This document shows positions 23,799 through 32,551 of a stretch of DNA of 64,000 nt, piece by piece. The notes under the pieces are model-generated. The model saw only the letters and a program-made list of their open reading frames with translations. It had not been told where the DNA came from and searched no databases. The stretch is from CBDCOD01 sp965219665 (GTDB lineage Bacteria > Pseudomonadota > Gammaproteobacteria > CAKMZV01). Made by a program: the position numbers and the translations under genes. Within the stretch, counting starts at the first letter, position 1; every line of letters begins with the position of its first letter. The stretch lies in contig CBDCOD010000021.1 in the NCBI GenBank assembly GCA_965219665.1, positions 61,968 to 125,967 on the forward strand, written 5' to 3'.

Positions 23799-24746
23799 CT
23801 AAGGCATAACTAATGTACCCGTCAACTGGGCAATATTATCAATATTCCTCGCACGTAGCCACTGTATTAAATCCTTGCAAATTATCCGTGGCAGCTGCGT
23901 ATCTTTTGCTAACCCTGTACCAATAGCGCACGCGGAGGCACCTGCCATAAAAAATGCAATCACATCCTGTGCAGACTGAACACCCCCTTGACCAATAATG
24001 GGGACTTTATACGATTGAGCAACTTGCCATACTTGATAGACTTTCAGCAATGCAATTGGGCGTATAGCACTACCTGACAAGCCACCTGCACCACCACCCA
24101 ATACAGGCTTGCTGCGTTCAATATCAATGACCATTCCACTCACTGTATTGATGGCTGATAAGGCATTTGCACCCTCCAGAATACAGCGCTCAGCTGTTTT
24201 TGCAATGTCCGTTTGATTAGGTGATAGTTTGACAATCAAAGGCTTGTCAGTTTGCGCGCGACATGCGGCGACCACTTCTGCAGCCAAATCAGGGCTATTG
24301 CCGAAAACACTGCCCCCTTGCTTCACATTTGGACAAGAAATATTTACTTCCAAAGCAGCAACCTCAGGCTGCCCTCCCAGTTTTTTTGCCACACTCGCAT
24401 ACTCTTCCACCGTAGAGCCGCATAGATTCGCAATATAGCAAATACTCTGTGCTGATGGAGGCATATTGGATAATCGTGGTAGGTGCTCTGCAATAACCGC
24501 ATCCACCCCGGGATTCTCTAAACCAACTGAATTTAGCAACCCTTCTGGCGTCTCCCAAATACGCTCGGGCAGATTCCCATCGCGCGCCTCTGCAGTCGTA
24601 CCCTTAAGACAAATGGCACCCACTGAATCAAAAGGAAAACCATAAACGCCTGCCAGCTCATGCCCAAAACCTGCATTGCCCGATGCCAAGCATAAAGGCG
24701 TCTTCCATGCCAAGCCTGCAAAAGATATAGAAATACGCGCATCCAT
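23799..24746 (-). CDS. pyrD: Dihydroorotate dehydrogenase, class 1B-like
   Basis: The 315-residue enzyme oxidises dihydroorotate to orotate in pyrimidine synthesis. FMN-binding and active-site segments are visible: LASGNAGFG near residue 21, GLENPGVD, LEVNISCPNVKQGGSVFG with the catalytic Cys used by class 1 enzymes (class 2 uses Ser), INTVSG and IIGQGGVQSAQD. The GG-x-FG after the Cys motif points to class 1B, which normally works with the iron-sulfur/FAD subunit PyrK and NAD+. No pyrK is in this window. Most gammaproteobacteria carry the membrane-associated class 2 enzyme. Confidence 0.9.
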   Translation of the reverse strand: MDARISISFAGLAWKTPLCLASGNAGFGHELAGVYGFPFDSVGAICLKGTTAEARDGNLPERIWETPEGLLNSVGLENPGVDAVIAEHLPRLSNMPPSAQSICYIANLCGSTVEEYASVAKKLGGQPEVAALEVNISCPNVKQGGSVFGNSPDLAAEVVAACRAQTDKPLIVKLSPNQTDIAKTAERCILEGANALSAINTVSGMVIDIERSKPVLGGGAGGLSGSAIRPIALLKVYQVWQVAQSYKVPIIGQGGVQSAQDVIAFFMAGASACAIGTGLAKDTQLPRIICKDLIQWLRARNIDNIAQLTGTLVMP

Positions 24747-24965
24747 TATGCTAATGGATTATAGCACGACAGAAGCTCTGATCTGAGCCCACCTCCGTCA
24801 AAACAAAGCCTATCATTCTGCGCAGGCAACAGCGCACTCACAAAGCTGAAATACTGCTGACTAAGCACAACGCGACAACTCTACACCTGCTGTGCTCACA
24901 CTATAGTATATAGTAGTCCGTTCAGGTTACAATGCGCATCACCATCTTAGCACCCCATATATAAA

Positions 24966-26168
24966 ATGAGTAAACTAACCCCCCAAGACATTACTAACAC
25001 CTGCACCATAGCGAGCATATTTTCCTTCCGCATGTTGGGATTGTTTATGATTTTACCCGTCTTTGCTTTGCACGCTATAAATGGCGCTTATGGTACCATA
25101 TCCACCATGAGCATTGGCATTGCTATCGGCATATACGGCTTGACCCAAGCCTTACTACAAATCCCATTTGGCATAGCATCCGATCGCTTTGGACGCAAAC
25201 CATTGCTATTATTCGGTCTCATTTTGTTTGTCATAGGCAGCCTAATAGCTGCTACTGCCACTACCATTGAATGGATTATTGCCGGTAGAGCACTGCAAGG
25301 CGCTGGTGCTATCTCTTCCGTACTGCTCGCCAGTATTGCTGATGTTATTCCTGCCGAAGTACGCACACGCGCTATGGCATTGGTTGGCGTTAGCATTGGC
25401 TTTGCCTTTATACTGTCCCTACTTATAGGTCCAATGCTTTATGCTTGGGTAAGCATGTCTGGTATTTTCTTTATTACAGCAGGGCTCGCAACCATTGGTA
25501 TCATTCTATCGCTGCGCTTACCGAGCCACCATACACAACATACAGAATATACCGTACGCCTCAGTGACTTCAAGCAGGTTATTCACAATACACAGTTACT
25601 GCGCTTAGACTTAGGTATATTTCTACTACACGCTATGATGACCGCCCTATTTATCCCGATTCCCATCCTACTAGCACAACTTAATCTGGACATTGATCAA
25701 CACTGGATTTTATACCTACCCGTCATGCTTGCCTCCGTGCTTTTTATGGCACCCTTAGTTAAAATAGCCGATAAACATAAAAAAATCCACCTCATTTTCC
25801 GCGTGGCTATCTTGCTAATCATTACTGCTATGCTTACGCTAACACTCATTCAACCCTCCTTATGGTCAATTGCAGCTGCCTTAGTCATTTTTTTCACCGG
25901 TTTTAATGTCTTAGAGGCCAGTTTACCTGCCACCACAAGCAAGTTGGCTGTACCCCACCTACGCGGCACAGTGATGGGCGTCTATGCTTCGCATCAATTC
26001 TTGGGGGCATTCACTGGCGGTATTTTAGGTGGCTTTCTTTACCAGCACTATGGCGCACATAATCTATTCATTGCATGCGCTATTGCAAGCGCGCTCTGGT
26101 TATTCACGACCATTGCTCAGCGATTTAACACGCACCCACATACGACCGACCCCAGCACAACACGATAA
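24966..26168 (+). CDS. MFS transporter, YajR-like
   Basis: The 400-residue protein has 12 predicted membrane segments. The MFS loop motif GIASDRFGRKPLLLFG (about residues 68-83) is intact, and an acidic DV-PAEVRTRAMA segment lies in the following loop. Overall it resembles the YajR group, but without that protein's soluble C-terminal domain, since it ends shortly after the last membrane segment. Drug/proton antiport is the usual guess for the family. The substrate is unknown. It is divergent from pyrD. Confidence 0.8.
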   Translation: MSKLTPQDITNTCTIASIFSFRMLGLFMILPVFALHAINGAYGTISTMSIGIAIGIYGLTQALLQIPFGIASDRFGRKPLLLFGLILFVIGSLIAATATTIEWIIAGRALQGAGAISSVLLASIADVIPAEVRTRAMALVGVSIGFAFILSLLIGPMLYAWVSMSGIFFITAGLATIGIILSLRLPSHHTQHTEYTVRLSDFKQVIHNTQLLRLDLGIFLLHAMMTALFIPIPILLAQLNLDIDQHWILYLPVMLASVLFMAPLVKIADKHKKIHLIFRVAILLIITAMLTLTLIQPSLWSIAAALVIFFTGFNVLEASLPATTSKLAVPHLRGTVMGVYASHQFLGAFTGGILGGFLYQHYGAHNLFIACAIASALWLFTTIAQRFNTHPHTTDPSTTR

Positions 26169-26266
26169 CAAGCCTAACATGGCAATGATTATCCTGTAGC
26201 AATCATAATCAAAAAACAGTACAATCTTACGTTCACGCACTTAGATATTTTAATTACCTATAGATT

Positions 26267-26818
26267 ATGTTACACTCAATAAGACACCCTAAAAAACACA
26301 TAGTAGCTTTGATTATTGTTGCACTAGCCCTGCTAATAACCCCAACACTATCCCAAGCCGAAAAACGCGACCCACAAACCCATTTTTTTAATGATAGCTT
26401 TGGGGACATGACAGAAGAACTGGACATTGCCAGCGATGAGAACAAGCAAGGCATCATGTTGTTTTTTGAGATGGATGAATGCCCTTTCTGCCACCGTATG
26501 AAAAAAACAGTATTCAGCGAAAAAGCCATCCAAGATTTCTACCGCAAGCATTTCAGAATTATCAGCGTAGACATTGAAGGGGATATCGAAATAGTTGACT
26601 TCAAAGGAAACGATACGACGCAAAAGCAATTCGCCCAAGACGAACACCGCGTCCGCGCCACCCCTGTTACTGCCTTTTATGACTTAGAAGGAAACAAACT
26701 CTATAAAATAACTGGACCAGTTCTCACTGATAAAGATTTTATGCTTTTAGGACAATATATTATTGATAAGGAATACACCAAGCAATCCTTTCGCAAATAC
26801 AAACGCGCTCATCGCTAA
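26267..26818 (+). CDS. Secreted thioredoxin-fold protein (SoxW/thioredoxin_2-like)
   Basis: The 183-residue protein has an N-terminal membrane-targeting segment (residues 14-32) and a thioredoxin fold with the active-site motif ECPFCHRM near residue 70. cis-Pro is present in RATPVTAFYD. The FEMDECPFCHRMKKTVFS type motif, followed by a long insertion, is shared with periplasmic thioredoxins linked to sulfur oxidation or cytochrome maturation. The partner is unknown. A TolC-like gene starts 23 bases downstream. Confidence 0.8.
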   Translation: MLHSIRHPKKHIVALIIVALALLITPTLSQAEKRDPQTHFFNDSFGDMTEELDIASDENKQGIMLFFEMDECPFCHRMKKTVFSEKAIQDFYRKHFRIISVDIEGDIEIVDFKGNDTTQKQFAQDEHRVRATPVTAFYDLEGNKLYKITGPVLTDKDFMLLGQYIIDKEYTKQSFRKYKRAHR

Positions 26819-26841
26819 CGCTCAACCATTGCACACCACTT

Positions 26842-28149
26842 ATGCGCGCAAAACACATTACCTTCTGTTTTCTGCTGGCATATTTTTATGTTACCCCATC
26901 AGTAGCAAAGCCAACCTTTATTAAAAACCTCCAGTTAGAACAAGCTGTTGAACAAGCCATCATCAATGCCCCCGAATTACAAGCTGTCCAAAGCCATACA
27001 CTTCAACTACAAGCTAACCAACTGCAACAACAAAATCAACTTATCCCAGAATACGACTTATTGTTAAAGAGTGGGGCGCGCGAATATCAGCATGATGCGC
27101 AGCAAACCTACTTTTTTTACCTGCGTGGTCGCTGGTCTATCTATTCATTCGGATTAGGCAGTGCACTTGACACACTTAAGCAAGCGCAGCACCCTATTCC
27201 TCTCCTATTACAAAATGAACACAAAAATGCTATTCGCTTAGCGGTTATGCGCTCATTTTTTGACATCCTGATTGCTGATCAGCAAAACATTGTAGAAAAT
27301 GAGCGTATTGCTGTAACTTTTGTGCGTCTTGCTGATCTACGTGAATCTTTTGAGCTCGGCAAGCTATTAGAAGAAGACCTCTTACGTGCAGAGCGCAACT
27401 ACCAAGCAGAGCTCATTCGCTTCCAGTCCTCCCAGGAAAGCGGCCGACTCCGCCGCTTAGAACTAGGAACATGGCTGGGTGAGCCGGGCACAGTCATTGA
27501 GAATGCTATAGCGCCTGACTGGCAAAATTGGCTTACTCATGCCAAAGCCAAAATAGATGTAAGCCACCTCTACACCTTTATCCCTGCCAATCCACACATC
27601 AAACTACTGGATCAACAAATTGCAGCAGCAAAGGCACAACAACAAGTTGCCATACATACCCAAGGCACTAACTTAAACCTATTTGTACAAGCAGGAGACA
27701 ACCAACAACGCCCTACCAATGAGGGCCGCTGGCGCGCTGAACTTCAACTCAATATTCCACTCAATGATAGCGGAACACGCCAATCTGCTGTATATACGGC
27801 ACGAGCGCGCCTCATCAACCTACAAGCAGATAAAACCATCTTTAGAAGGCAACTTCTCTCACGCATTAACGCACTTTGGCTGCGCTGGAAATCCTTTAGT
27901 GCACGGCTCAACCACTTAGAAGCACAACGCGATTTTGCTGATGCCCACTTAGACACCAACCGCTCATTATATGAATTAGAGCGAGCGGCAAATTTAGGCA
28001 CATCCTTTGTCGAAAGCTCCATACTACACCTCAACGAACTCATGCTATACGCTGATATTGCCATCACACTGACTGAACTATCGCAATTATTAAACACTGA
28101 TTTAATTACCCTCTCCACCTCCACGTCTCAAGGAAACAACTTGCCATGA
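26842..28149 (+). CDS. TolC-family outer membrane protein
   Basis: The 435-residue protein has a signal peptide (about residues 1-22) and two TolC-type repeats rich in coiled-coil helices (LEQAVEQAIINAPELQAVQ at the start of repeat one, and KLLDQQIAAAKAQQQVAIH in repeat two). TolC-like proteins form outer-membrane exit ducts for efflux or type I secretion. The next gene encodes an adaptor-like protein and overlaps it by four bases. No inner-membrane pump gene is adjacent. Confidence 0.83.
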   Translation: MRAKHITFCFLLAYFYVTPSVAKPTFIKNLQLEQAVEQAIINAPELQAVQSHTLQLQANQLQQQNQLIPEYDLLLKSGAREYQHDAQQTYFFYLRGRWSIYSFGLGSALDTLKQAQHPIPLLLQNEHKNAIRLAVMRSFFDILIADQQNIVENERIAVTFVRLADLRESFELGKLLEEDLLRAERNYQAELIRFQSSQESGRLRRLELGTWLGEPGTVIENAIAPDWQNWLTHAKAKIDVSHLYTFIPANPHIKLLDQQIAAAKAQQQVAIHTQGTNLNLFVQAGDNQQRPTNEGRWRAELQLNIPLNDSGTRQSAVYTARARLINLQADKTIFRRQLLSRINALWLRWKSFSARLNHLEAQRDFADAHLDTNRSLYELERAANLGTSFVESSILHLNELMLYADIAITLTELSQLLNTDLITLSTSTSQGNNLP

Positions 28150-28868
28150 AATATTTTCTAATGCTCATAACTCTTACAGTTTGCAGCACTACATATGCTG
28201 AAAAAATTGAAGGGAGGCTCTACTGGAATCAATTAGGCACCATCTACGCACACGCTCCCCTAAAAATACTGGAAAGTGCTGCACTACATAAAACACTCAA
28301 AACAGGCGAGACGATTATTCGTTATGACCAAACTGCCTTTAACCACCGAGAAAAATCTCTACAAAACGCTGCATTGGCAAAGCAAACAGAAGCAGACTTC
28401 CTAAGACTTCAATACGACACAGAATTAGAACTATTAGAACGTCAAGCCAACAGACAATTCGACGTAGATACTGCCGAATTGGCATGGGAAATTAGTGAAG
28501 CGCAAGCCATAGCAGCAAAAGAGCAGCAGAAAGCATGGTCTGCCAACGCAAGCCTATACCATATTAAAGCTGAGCAGCCAAGCGTCATCCTATCATCACA
28601 AGCTGCCAGTGGCAGCATTGTCAATCGCAACAGCTCGGTACTCATACACTACACACAAATCCATAAAATTGGGGCCCGTACTGCCCTAACTGCTCAGCAA
28701 TGGAATGACCTACGCACAAAAAAACACGTTCGCATTACACACAAAGGCAAAACAATCAAAACGCCCTTCTTTCTGAGCCGTGACGGTACTGGCAAGCGCA
28801 TGCTTCACGCAACCATAAAGCGTCCACCCAATTGGTGGGCAGGAGACACCATCCATATTACCTATTAG
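28146..28868 (+). CDS. Short periplasmic adaptor (HlyD/RND MFP-like) protein
   Basis: The 240-residue protein has a signal peptide (residues 1-18), a lipoyl-like half motif (YAHAPLKILESAALHKTLKTGETIIRYD), a coiled-coil hairpin (about residues 60-120, rich in Glu, Ala and Leu) and a beta-rich end. This order fits a membrane fusion protein, but it is shorter than usual (350-450 residues) and has no clear N-terminal membrane anchor beyond the signal. It overlaps the TolC-like gene by four bases, so the two probably act together. Confidence 0.65.
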   Translation: MKYFLMLITLTVCSTTYAEKIEGRLYWNQLGTIYAHAPLKILESAALHKTLKTGETIIRYDQTAFNHREKSLQNAALAKQTEADFLRLQYDTELELLERQANRQFDVDTAELAWEISEAQAIAAKEQQKAWSANASLYHIKAEQPSVILSSQAASGSIVNRNSSVLIHYTQIHKIGARTALTAQQWNDLRTKKHVRITHKGKTIKTPFFLSRDGTGKRMLHATIKRPPNWWAGDTIHITY

Positions 28869-28883
28869 CCTAGACCACTCAAA

Positions 28884-29900
28884 GTGAAAGTCCTCCTTAT
28901 CAAGCAATCATCGCTGGGTGATGTGCTCCATTGCCTCCCTGCAATAACTGAGGCTCAACAAGCCCTCCCTCAACTGGAATTTTCTTGGCTAATTGAAGAA
29001 TCTTTTGTTGAAATAGCCCGCTGGCATCCCGCAGTCAAAGAAGTACTACCTATTGCACACCGTCGCTGGCGACAAAACAGGAATACCACACAAACTAAAC
29101 AAGAAAAAAAAGCATTCATCCAACAACTACAATCTACTCAATACGACTATATATTAGATGCACAGGGTCTATTCAAAAGTGCAGCACTTTGCCGCAAAGC
29201 ACACGGAACCAGCATAGGATTAAGTTACACCTCTATTCGCCGTGAAAAATTAGCCGCACTATTCTATGATAAAACCATTGTAGTAGAACAGGGGCAGCAC
29301 GCTATATGGCGACTACGCAAATTATTTGCGCTCAGCTTAGGCTATCCATTTGAACCCGATGCCCCCCTAAACTACAATATCCATCTGCCTGCTGCAGAAA
29401 TCCCAACACTCCAAAAACCCTACATTGTTGGGCTGCATGCCACAACTTGGGGAAGCAAACACCTCCCTGTCAAACGTTGGGAACAATTAGCGGCACATTG
29501 CCAACGCAAAGGGCTACATCTCTATCTGCCATGGAATAACCAGGTAGAACAACAACGCGCTAACCATCTTGCTGACCAATATGAAACTGCACATATCTTA
29601 GCCAAAAGTTCCCTCACACAATTAGCGCATATTCTAAAAGGTGCAGCAGCCGTAATCTCTGTAGATACTGGCTTAGCGCACCTATCATCTGCGCTATCCG
29701 TTGACACCACCGCACTATTTGGTGCTACAAACCCAAAACTTACGCGCCCACTGGGCGACAAAACGCACTGCCTTAGTGCCGACTTTAGCTGTAGCCCATG
29801 CATGCAAAAAAGCTGCCCAATAAACCGCGAGAACCCTCCATGTTACGACACGATAACCAATGAAAATATTTGGCAATTTTTACCTGAAATCTCTACATGA
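28884..29900 (+). CDS. waaC: Lipopolysaccharide heptosyltransferase I
   Basis: The 338-residue glycosyltransferase (GT9, GT-B fold) starts with GTG. MKVLLIKQSSLGDVLHCLPAITEAQ and the C-terminal VISVDTGLAHLSSALSVDTTALFGATNP donor-site motif are characteristic. It adds the first heptose to Kdo in the LPS inner core, at the cytoplasmic face. Length is close to E. coli WaaC. Its stop overlaps the modA start (ATGA), although the functions are unrelated. Confidence 0.9.
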   Translation: MKVLLIKQSSLGDVLHCLPAITEAQQALPQLEFSWLIEESFVEIARWHPAVKEVLPIAHRRWRQNRNTTQTKQEKKAFIQQLQSTQYDYILDAQGLFKSAALCRKAHGTSIGLSYTSIRREKLAALFYDKTIVVEQGQHAIWRLRKLFALSLGYPFEPDAPLNYNIHLPAAEIPTLQKPYIVGLHATTWGSKHLPVKRWEQLAAHCQRKGLHLYLPWNNQVEQQRANHLADQYETAHILAKSSLTQLAHILKGAAAVISVDTGLAHLSSALSVDTTALFGATNPKLTRPLGDKTHCLSADFSCSPCMQKSCPINRENPPCYDTITNENIWQFLPEIST

Positions 29901-30619
29901 AATCAGCCATACTATTCCTGCTAACAATAGTGCCTCACCATATACTGGCTGCCACGCTAACTATTGCAGTATCCAGTAATTTTGGACATACGGCGCGCCA
30001 TTTAGCCCACGCATTCCAAAACCAAAGCAACCACCAAGTGCGCTTGAGCCTATCCTCTACCGGCAAACACTATGCCCAAATCATCCGTGGTGCCCCCTTT
30101 GATATTTTTCTTGCAGCAGATGCTAAACACCCCCAAAAACTCCAAAGAAAAGGCATTGGAACCACCCGTTTTACCTACGCATTAGGCAACTTAGCACTTT
30201 GGAGTGCCACCCCTCTATCATTCCCCTCCTACGCTGCTGCATTACAACAAGGCTCCTTTGATCACCTCGCCATTGCCAACCCAAACCTGGCACCATATGG
30301 GCTGGCTACCCAGCAAGTCTTACAAAAAATGAATATATGGGAAACGTTACGCTCTAAATTAGCCTATGCAGAAAACATTAGCCAAAGTTATCAATTCGTT
30401 GCCAGCAAAGCAGCAGCACTTGGCTTCGTTGCACTCAGCCATCTAAAACAGCGCCCACATACAGGCACTTACTGGCTGATCCCATCGAACCAACACCAAC
30501 CGATTGAGCAGCAAGCCCTACTCCTTAACAACACGCAAGCAGCAAAGCACTTTATGCAATTTTTACAATCCTCTACTGCACAAAAAATAATCCAATCAGC
30601 AGGCTATAACACACCATGA
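29897..30619 (+). CDS. modA: Molybdate-binding periplasmic protein
   Basis: The 240-residue protein has a signal peptide (residues 1-18) and ModA motifs: LTIAVSSNFGHTARHLA, LSSTGKHYAQIIRGAPFDIFLAADAKHP, and IANPNLAPYGLATQQVL. The Ser and Thr positions that hold molybdate or tungstate are present. It feeds ModBC. It overlaps waaC and modB by four bases each, so translation is probably coupled. Confidence 0.92.
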   Translation: MKSAILFLLTIVPHHILAATLTIAVSSNFGHTARHLAHAFQNQSNHQVRLSLSSTGKHYAQIIRGAPFDIFLAADAKHPQKLQRKGIGTTRFTYALGNLALWSATPLSFPSYAAALQQGSFDHLAIANPNLAPYGLATQQVLQKMNIWETLRSKLAYAENISQSYQFVASKAAALGFVALSHLKQRPHTGTYWLIPSNQHQPIEQQALLLNNTQAAKHFMQFLQSSTAQKIIQSAGYNTP

Positions 30620-31278
30620 TTGCGCAAAACTGGGAAGCACTCTGGCTTAGCATACAACTAGCAAGCCTAACCACACTCATTCTGCTAATTATTGGTGCGC
30701 CACTAGCTTGGAAGCTATCATACAGTCGCTGGCGATACAAATCCATTATTCAAAGCATCATCACTTTACCGCTGGTGCTACCACCAACTGTCATTGGATT
30801 TTACCTCCTCATCGCCTTCAGTCCAGCTGGCCCCATTGGCGCATTCATACCATTAGCCTTTAGCTTTGAAGGTCTGGTTGTCGCCTCCATCATCTACTCA
30901 CTTCCCTTCGTTGTACAGCCTATCCAAAACGCCTTTAGTGCTATTAACTCAGACTTACTGGACGCTGCCTCTACACTGGGCGCATCGCCATGCACTCGCT
31001 TTTTCAAAGTAGCGATTCCCTTAGCTAAACCCGGTTTTATTACAGCCACCGTTCTTGGCTTTGCTCATACCCTTGGAGAATTTGGCATTATTTTAATGAT
31101 TGGAGGCAATATCCCTGGAGAGACCCAAGTCATATCCATTCGCATTTATGAACAAGTTGAAGGACTACAATACCAGCAAGCACACATACTTTCTGCGCTA
31201 CTACTCATTTTCTCCTTCATGGCACTACAGCTACTCTACTTCACCACCCGTAACAAAGATGCTACAAGCCCAATTTAG
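30616..31278 (+). CDS. modB: Molybdate ABC transporter permease
   Basis: The 220-residue protein has five membrane segments and the EAA loop (LDAASTLGASPCTRFFKVAIPLAKPGF) typical of ModB, plus the family's LAHTLGEFGIILMIGGNIPGETQVISIRIYE-like segment after it. It forms the inner-membrane channel. Its 3' end overlaps modC by 20 bases. Confidence 0.93.
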   Translation: MIAQNWEALWLSIQLASLTTLILLIIGAPLAWKLSYSRWRYKSIIQSIITLPLVLPPTVIGFYLLIAFSPAGPIGAFIPLAFSFEGLVVASIIYSLPFVVQPIQNAFSAINSDLLDAASTLGASPCTRFFKVAIPLAKPGFITATVLGFAHTLGEFGIILMIGGNIPGETQVISIRIYEQVEGLQYQQAHILSALLLIFSFMALQLLYFTTRNKDATSPI

Positions 31279-31978
31279 TACACAGCTCACGCCCTTTGCA
31301 TTCCACATAGATATACACCTGCCCACTGATGGCATAAACGTTGTTTTAGGGGCATCTGGATCAGGCAAAAGCACCTTACTGCGCGCCATTGCTGGGCTGG
31401 AGAAATACCCGAATGCACGCTGCCAATTCAACCAGCACGTATGGCAAGATGCCACCTGCTTTATACCTCCTCACCAACGTAAAATTGGCTTCCTCTTCCA
31501 AAGAGCTGCTCTATTCCCGCATTTGAGCGTCAAACAAAATATTCTATTTAGCAGCACACTAAAATCCAAGAGCAACGTACCAGATTGGAAAACGATTGTA
31601 GAGCTTTTACACATAGCCTCCTGCATTGATACCCCCATATACCTGTTATCACAAGGAGAGCAACAACGCATCGCCTTAGCACGTGCCCTTATGAGCGCAC
31701 CTCAATTGCTCCTATTAGATGAGCCTTTCTCCTCCATTGACCAGCAGCATACCGCACAACTGTTGCCCTACATTAAGCATATAAACGAACACTACGCACT
31801 CCCTATTCTTTATGTAACACACAGCCATGCAGAAGCCGCCTATCTGGCAGACTATTTAATTTTCATTGAAAACGGGCACATTACCCAACATGGAACCAGC
31901 ACAGAACTGCGCCAACACCTAAATCCTAACCCCTACGCGACTTTGCTAGATGACACACATAGAAAGGATAAAGCTTAA
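31259..31978 (+). CDS. modC: Molybdate ABC transporter ATPase, short form
   Basis: I start at the ATG at 31259, within the end of modB; the frame is open further upstream, but that part would be buried in modB. The 239-residue ATPase has Walker A GASGSGKST, Q-loop LFQR, signature LSQGEQQR (second residue Q instead of G), Walker B LLLDEPFSSID and switch His in VTHSH. E. coli ModC is about 350 residues with a C-terminal molybdate-binding MOP domain. That domain is absent. Confidence 0.9.
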   Translation: MLQAQFSTQLTPFAFHIDIHLPTDGINVVLGASGSGKSTLLRAIAGLEKYPNARCQFNQHVWQDATCFIPPHQRKIGFLFQRAALFPHLSVKQNILFSSTLKSKSNVPDWKTIVELLHIASCIDTPIYLLSQGEQQRIALARALMSAPQLLLLDEPFSSIDQQHTAQLLPYIKHINEHYALPILYVTHSHAEAAYLADYLIFIENGHITQHGTSTELRQHLNPNPYATLLDDTHRKDKA

Positions 31979-31996
31979 CAACACAGCTAAAAACTG

Positions 31997-32524
31997 CTAT
32001 GTTTTTGCCTCTGGCGATAATTCATAAAAATGATGTACTGCCAGACGTACATACTCTATCAATTCTGTCAAATCACGCTCATTTTGCTCTACATCCGCCT
32101 CATCATTGGACACACCGTAATATGCCAGTTCCATAATTGAGGTTAGAACACCTAAAAAATCGCGATATTCCGCATCCCTACTCAAAACATCTATTCGTGC
32201 ATCAGACTGTACTGACAAAGCAATAGTAAACCCCTCACTCCAACTACTTAAAGCGCCTATCCTATCCATCAGTGGATCATCATCACTTACATTAGGAAAG
32301 CTAAAATTAAAATTATCTCCTTCTAATACCTTACAAATAAACTGATTTAATACCGACAAACTATCTTGCTCCTCAGGTGATAAAGCAACTGGCTGACCTA
32401 TCAGCGCGCCCATCCAATGCGCAACATCACTACCATCATGCAGCACTGTCTTAGCAGTCAACGCGCCATGCAACCAAGGAACCCCAGTAACTATAGGTAA
32501 TTTATTAGCTATCTCAGCAAGCAT
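31997..32524 (-). CDS. UPF0149 (YgfB) family protein
   Basis: The roughly 175-residue protein is all-helical and acidic. PWLHGALTAKTV near the start, a central SWSEGFTIALSV and a C-terminal YVRLAVHHFYELSP are UPF0149 traits. An in-frame TTG at 32551 directly after the preceding stop is possible, but I prefer the ATG at 32524. The family has no firm biochemical role; in Pseudomonas YgfB influences regulation linked to antibiotic tolerance. It converges with modC. Confidence 0.75.
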   Translation of the reverse strand: MLAEIANKLPIVTGVPWLHGALTAKTVLHDGSDVAHWMGALIGQPVALSPEEQDSLSVLNQFICKVLEGDNFNFSFPNVSDDDPLMDRIGALSSWSEGFTIALSVQSDARIDVLSRDAEYRDFLGVLTSIMELAYYGVSNDEADVEQNERDLTELIEYVRLAVHHFYELSPEAKT

Positions 32525-32551
32525 ATCATCTACCCATAAAGGGCATCTCAA

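Noticed and set aside
31100..31258. Upstream extension of modC (53 extra codons)
   Set aside because: It lies entirely inside modB in another frame. The ATG at 31259 starts the protein where ModC proteins normally start.
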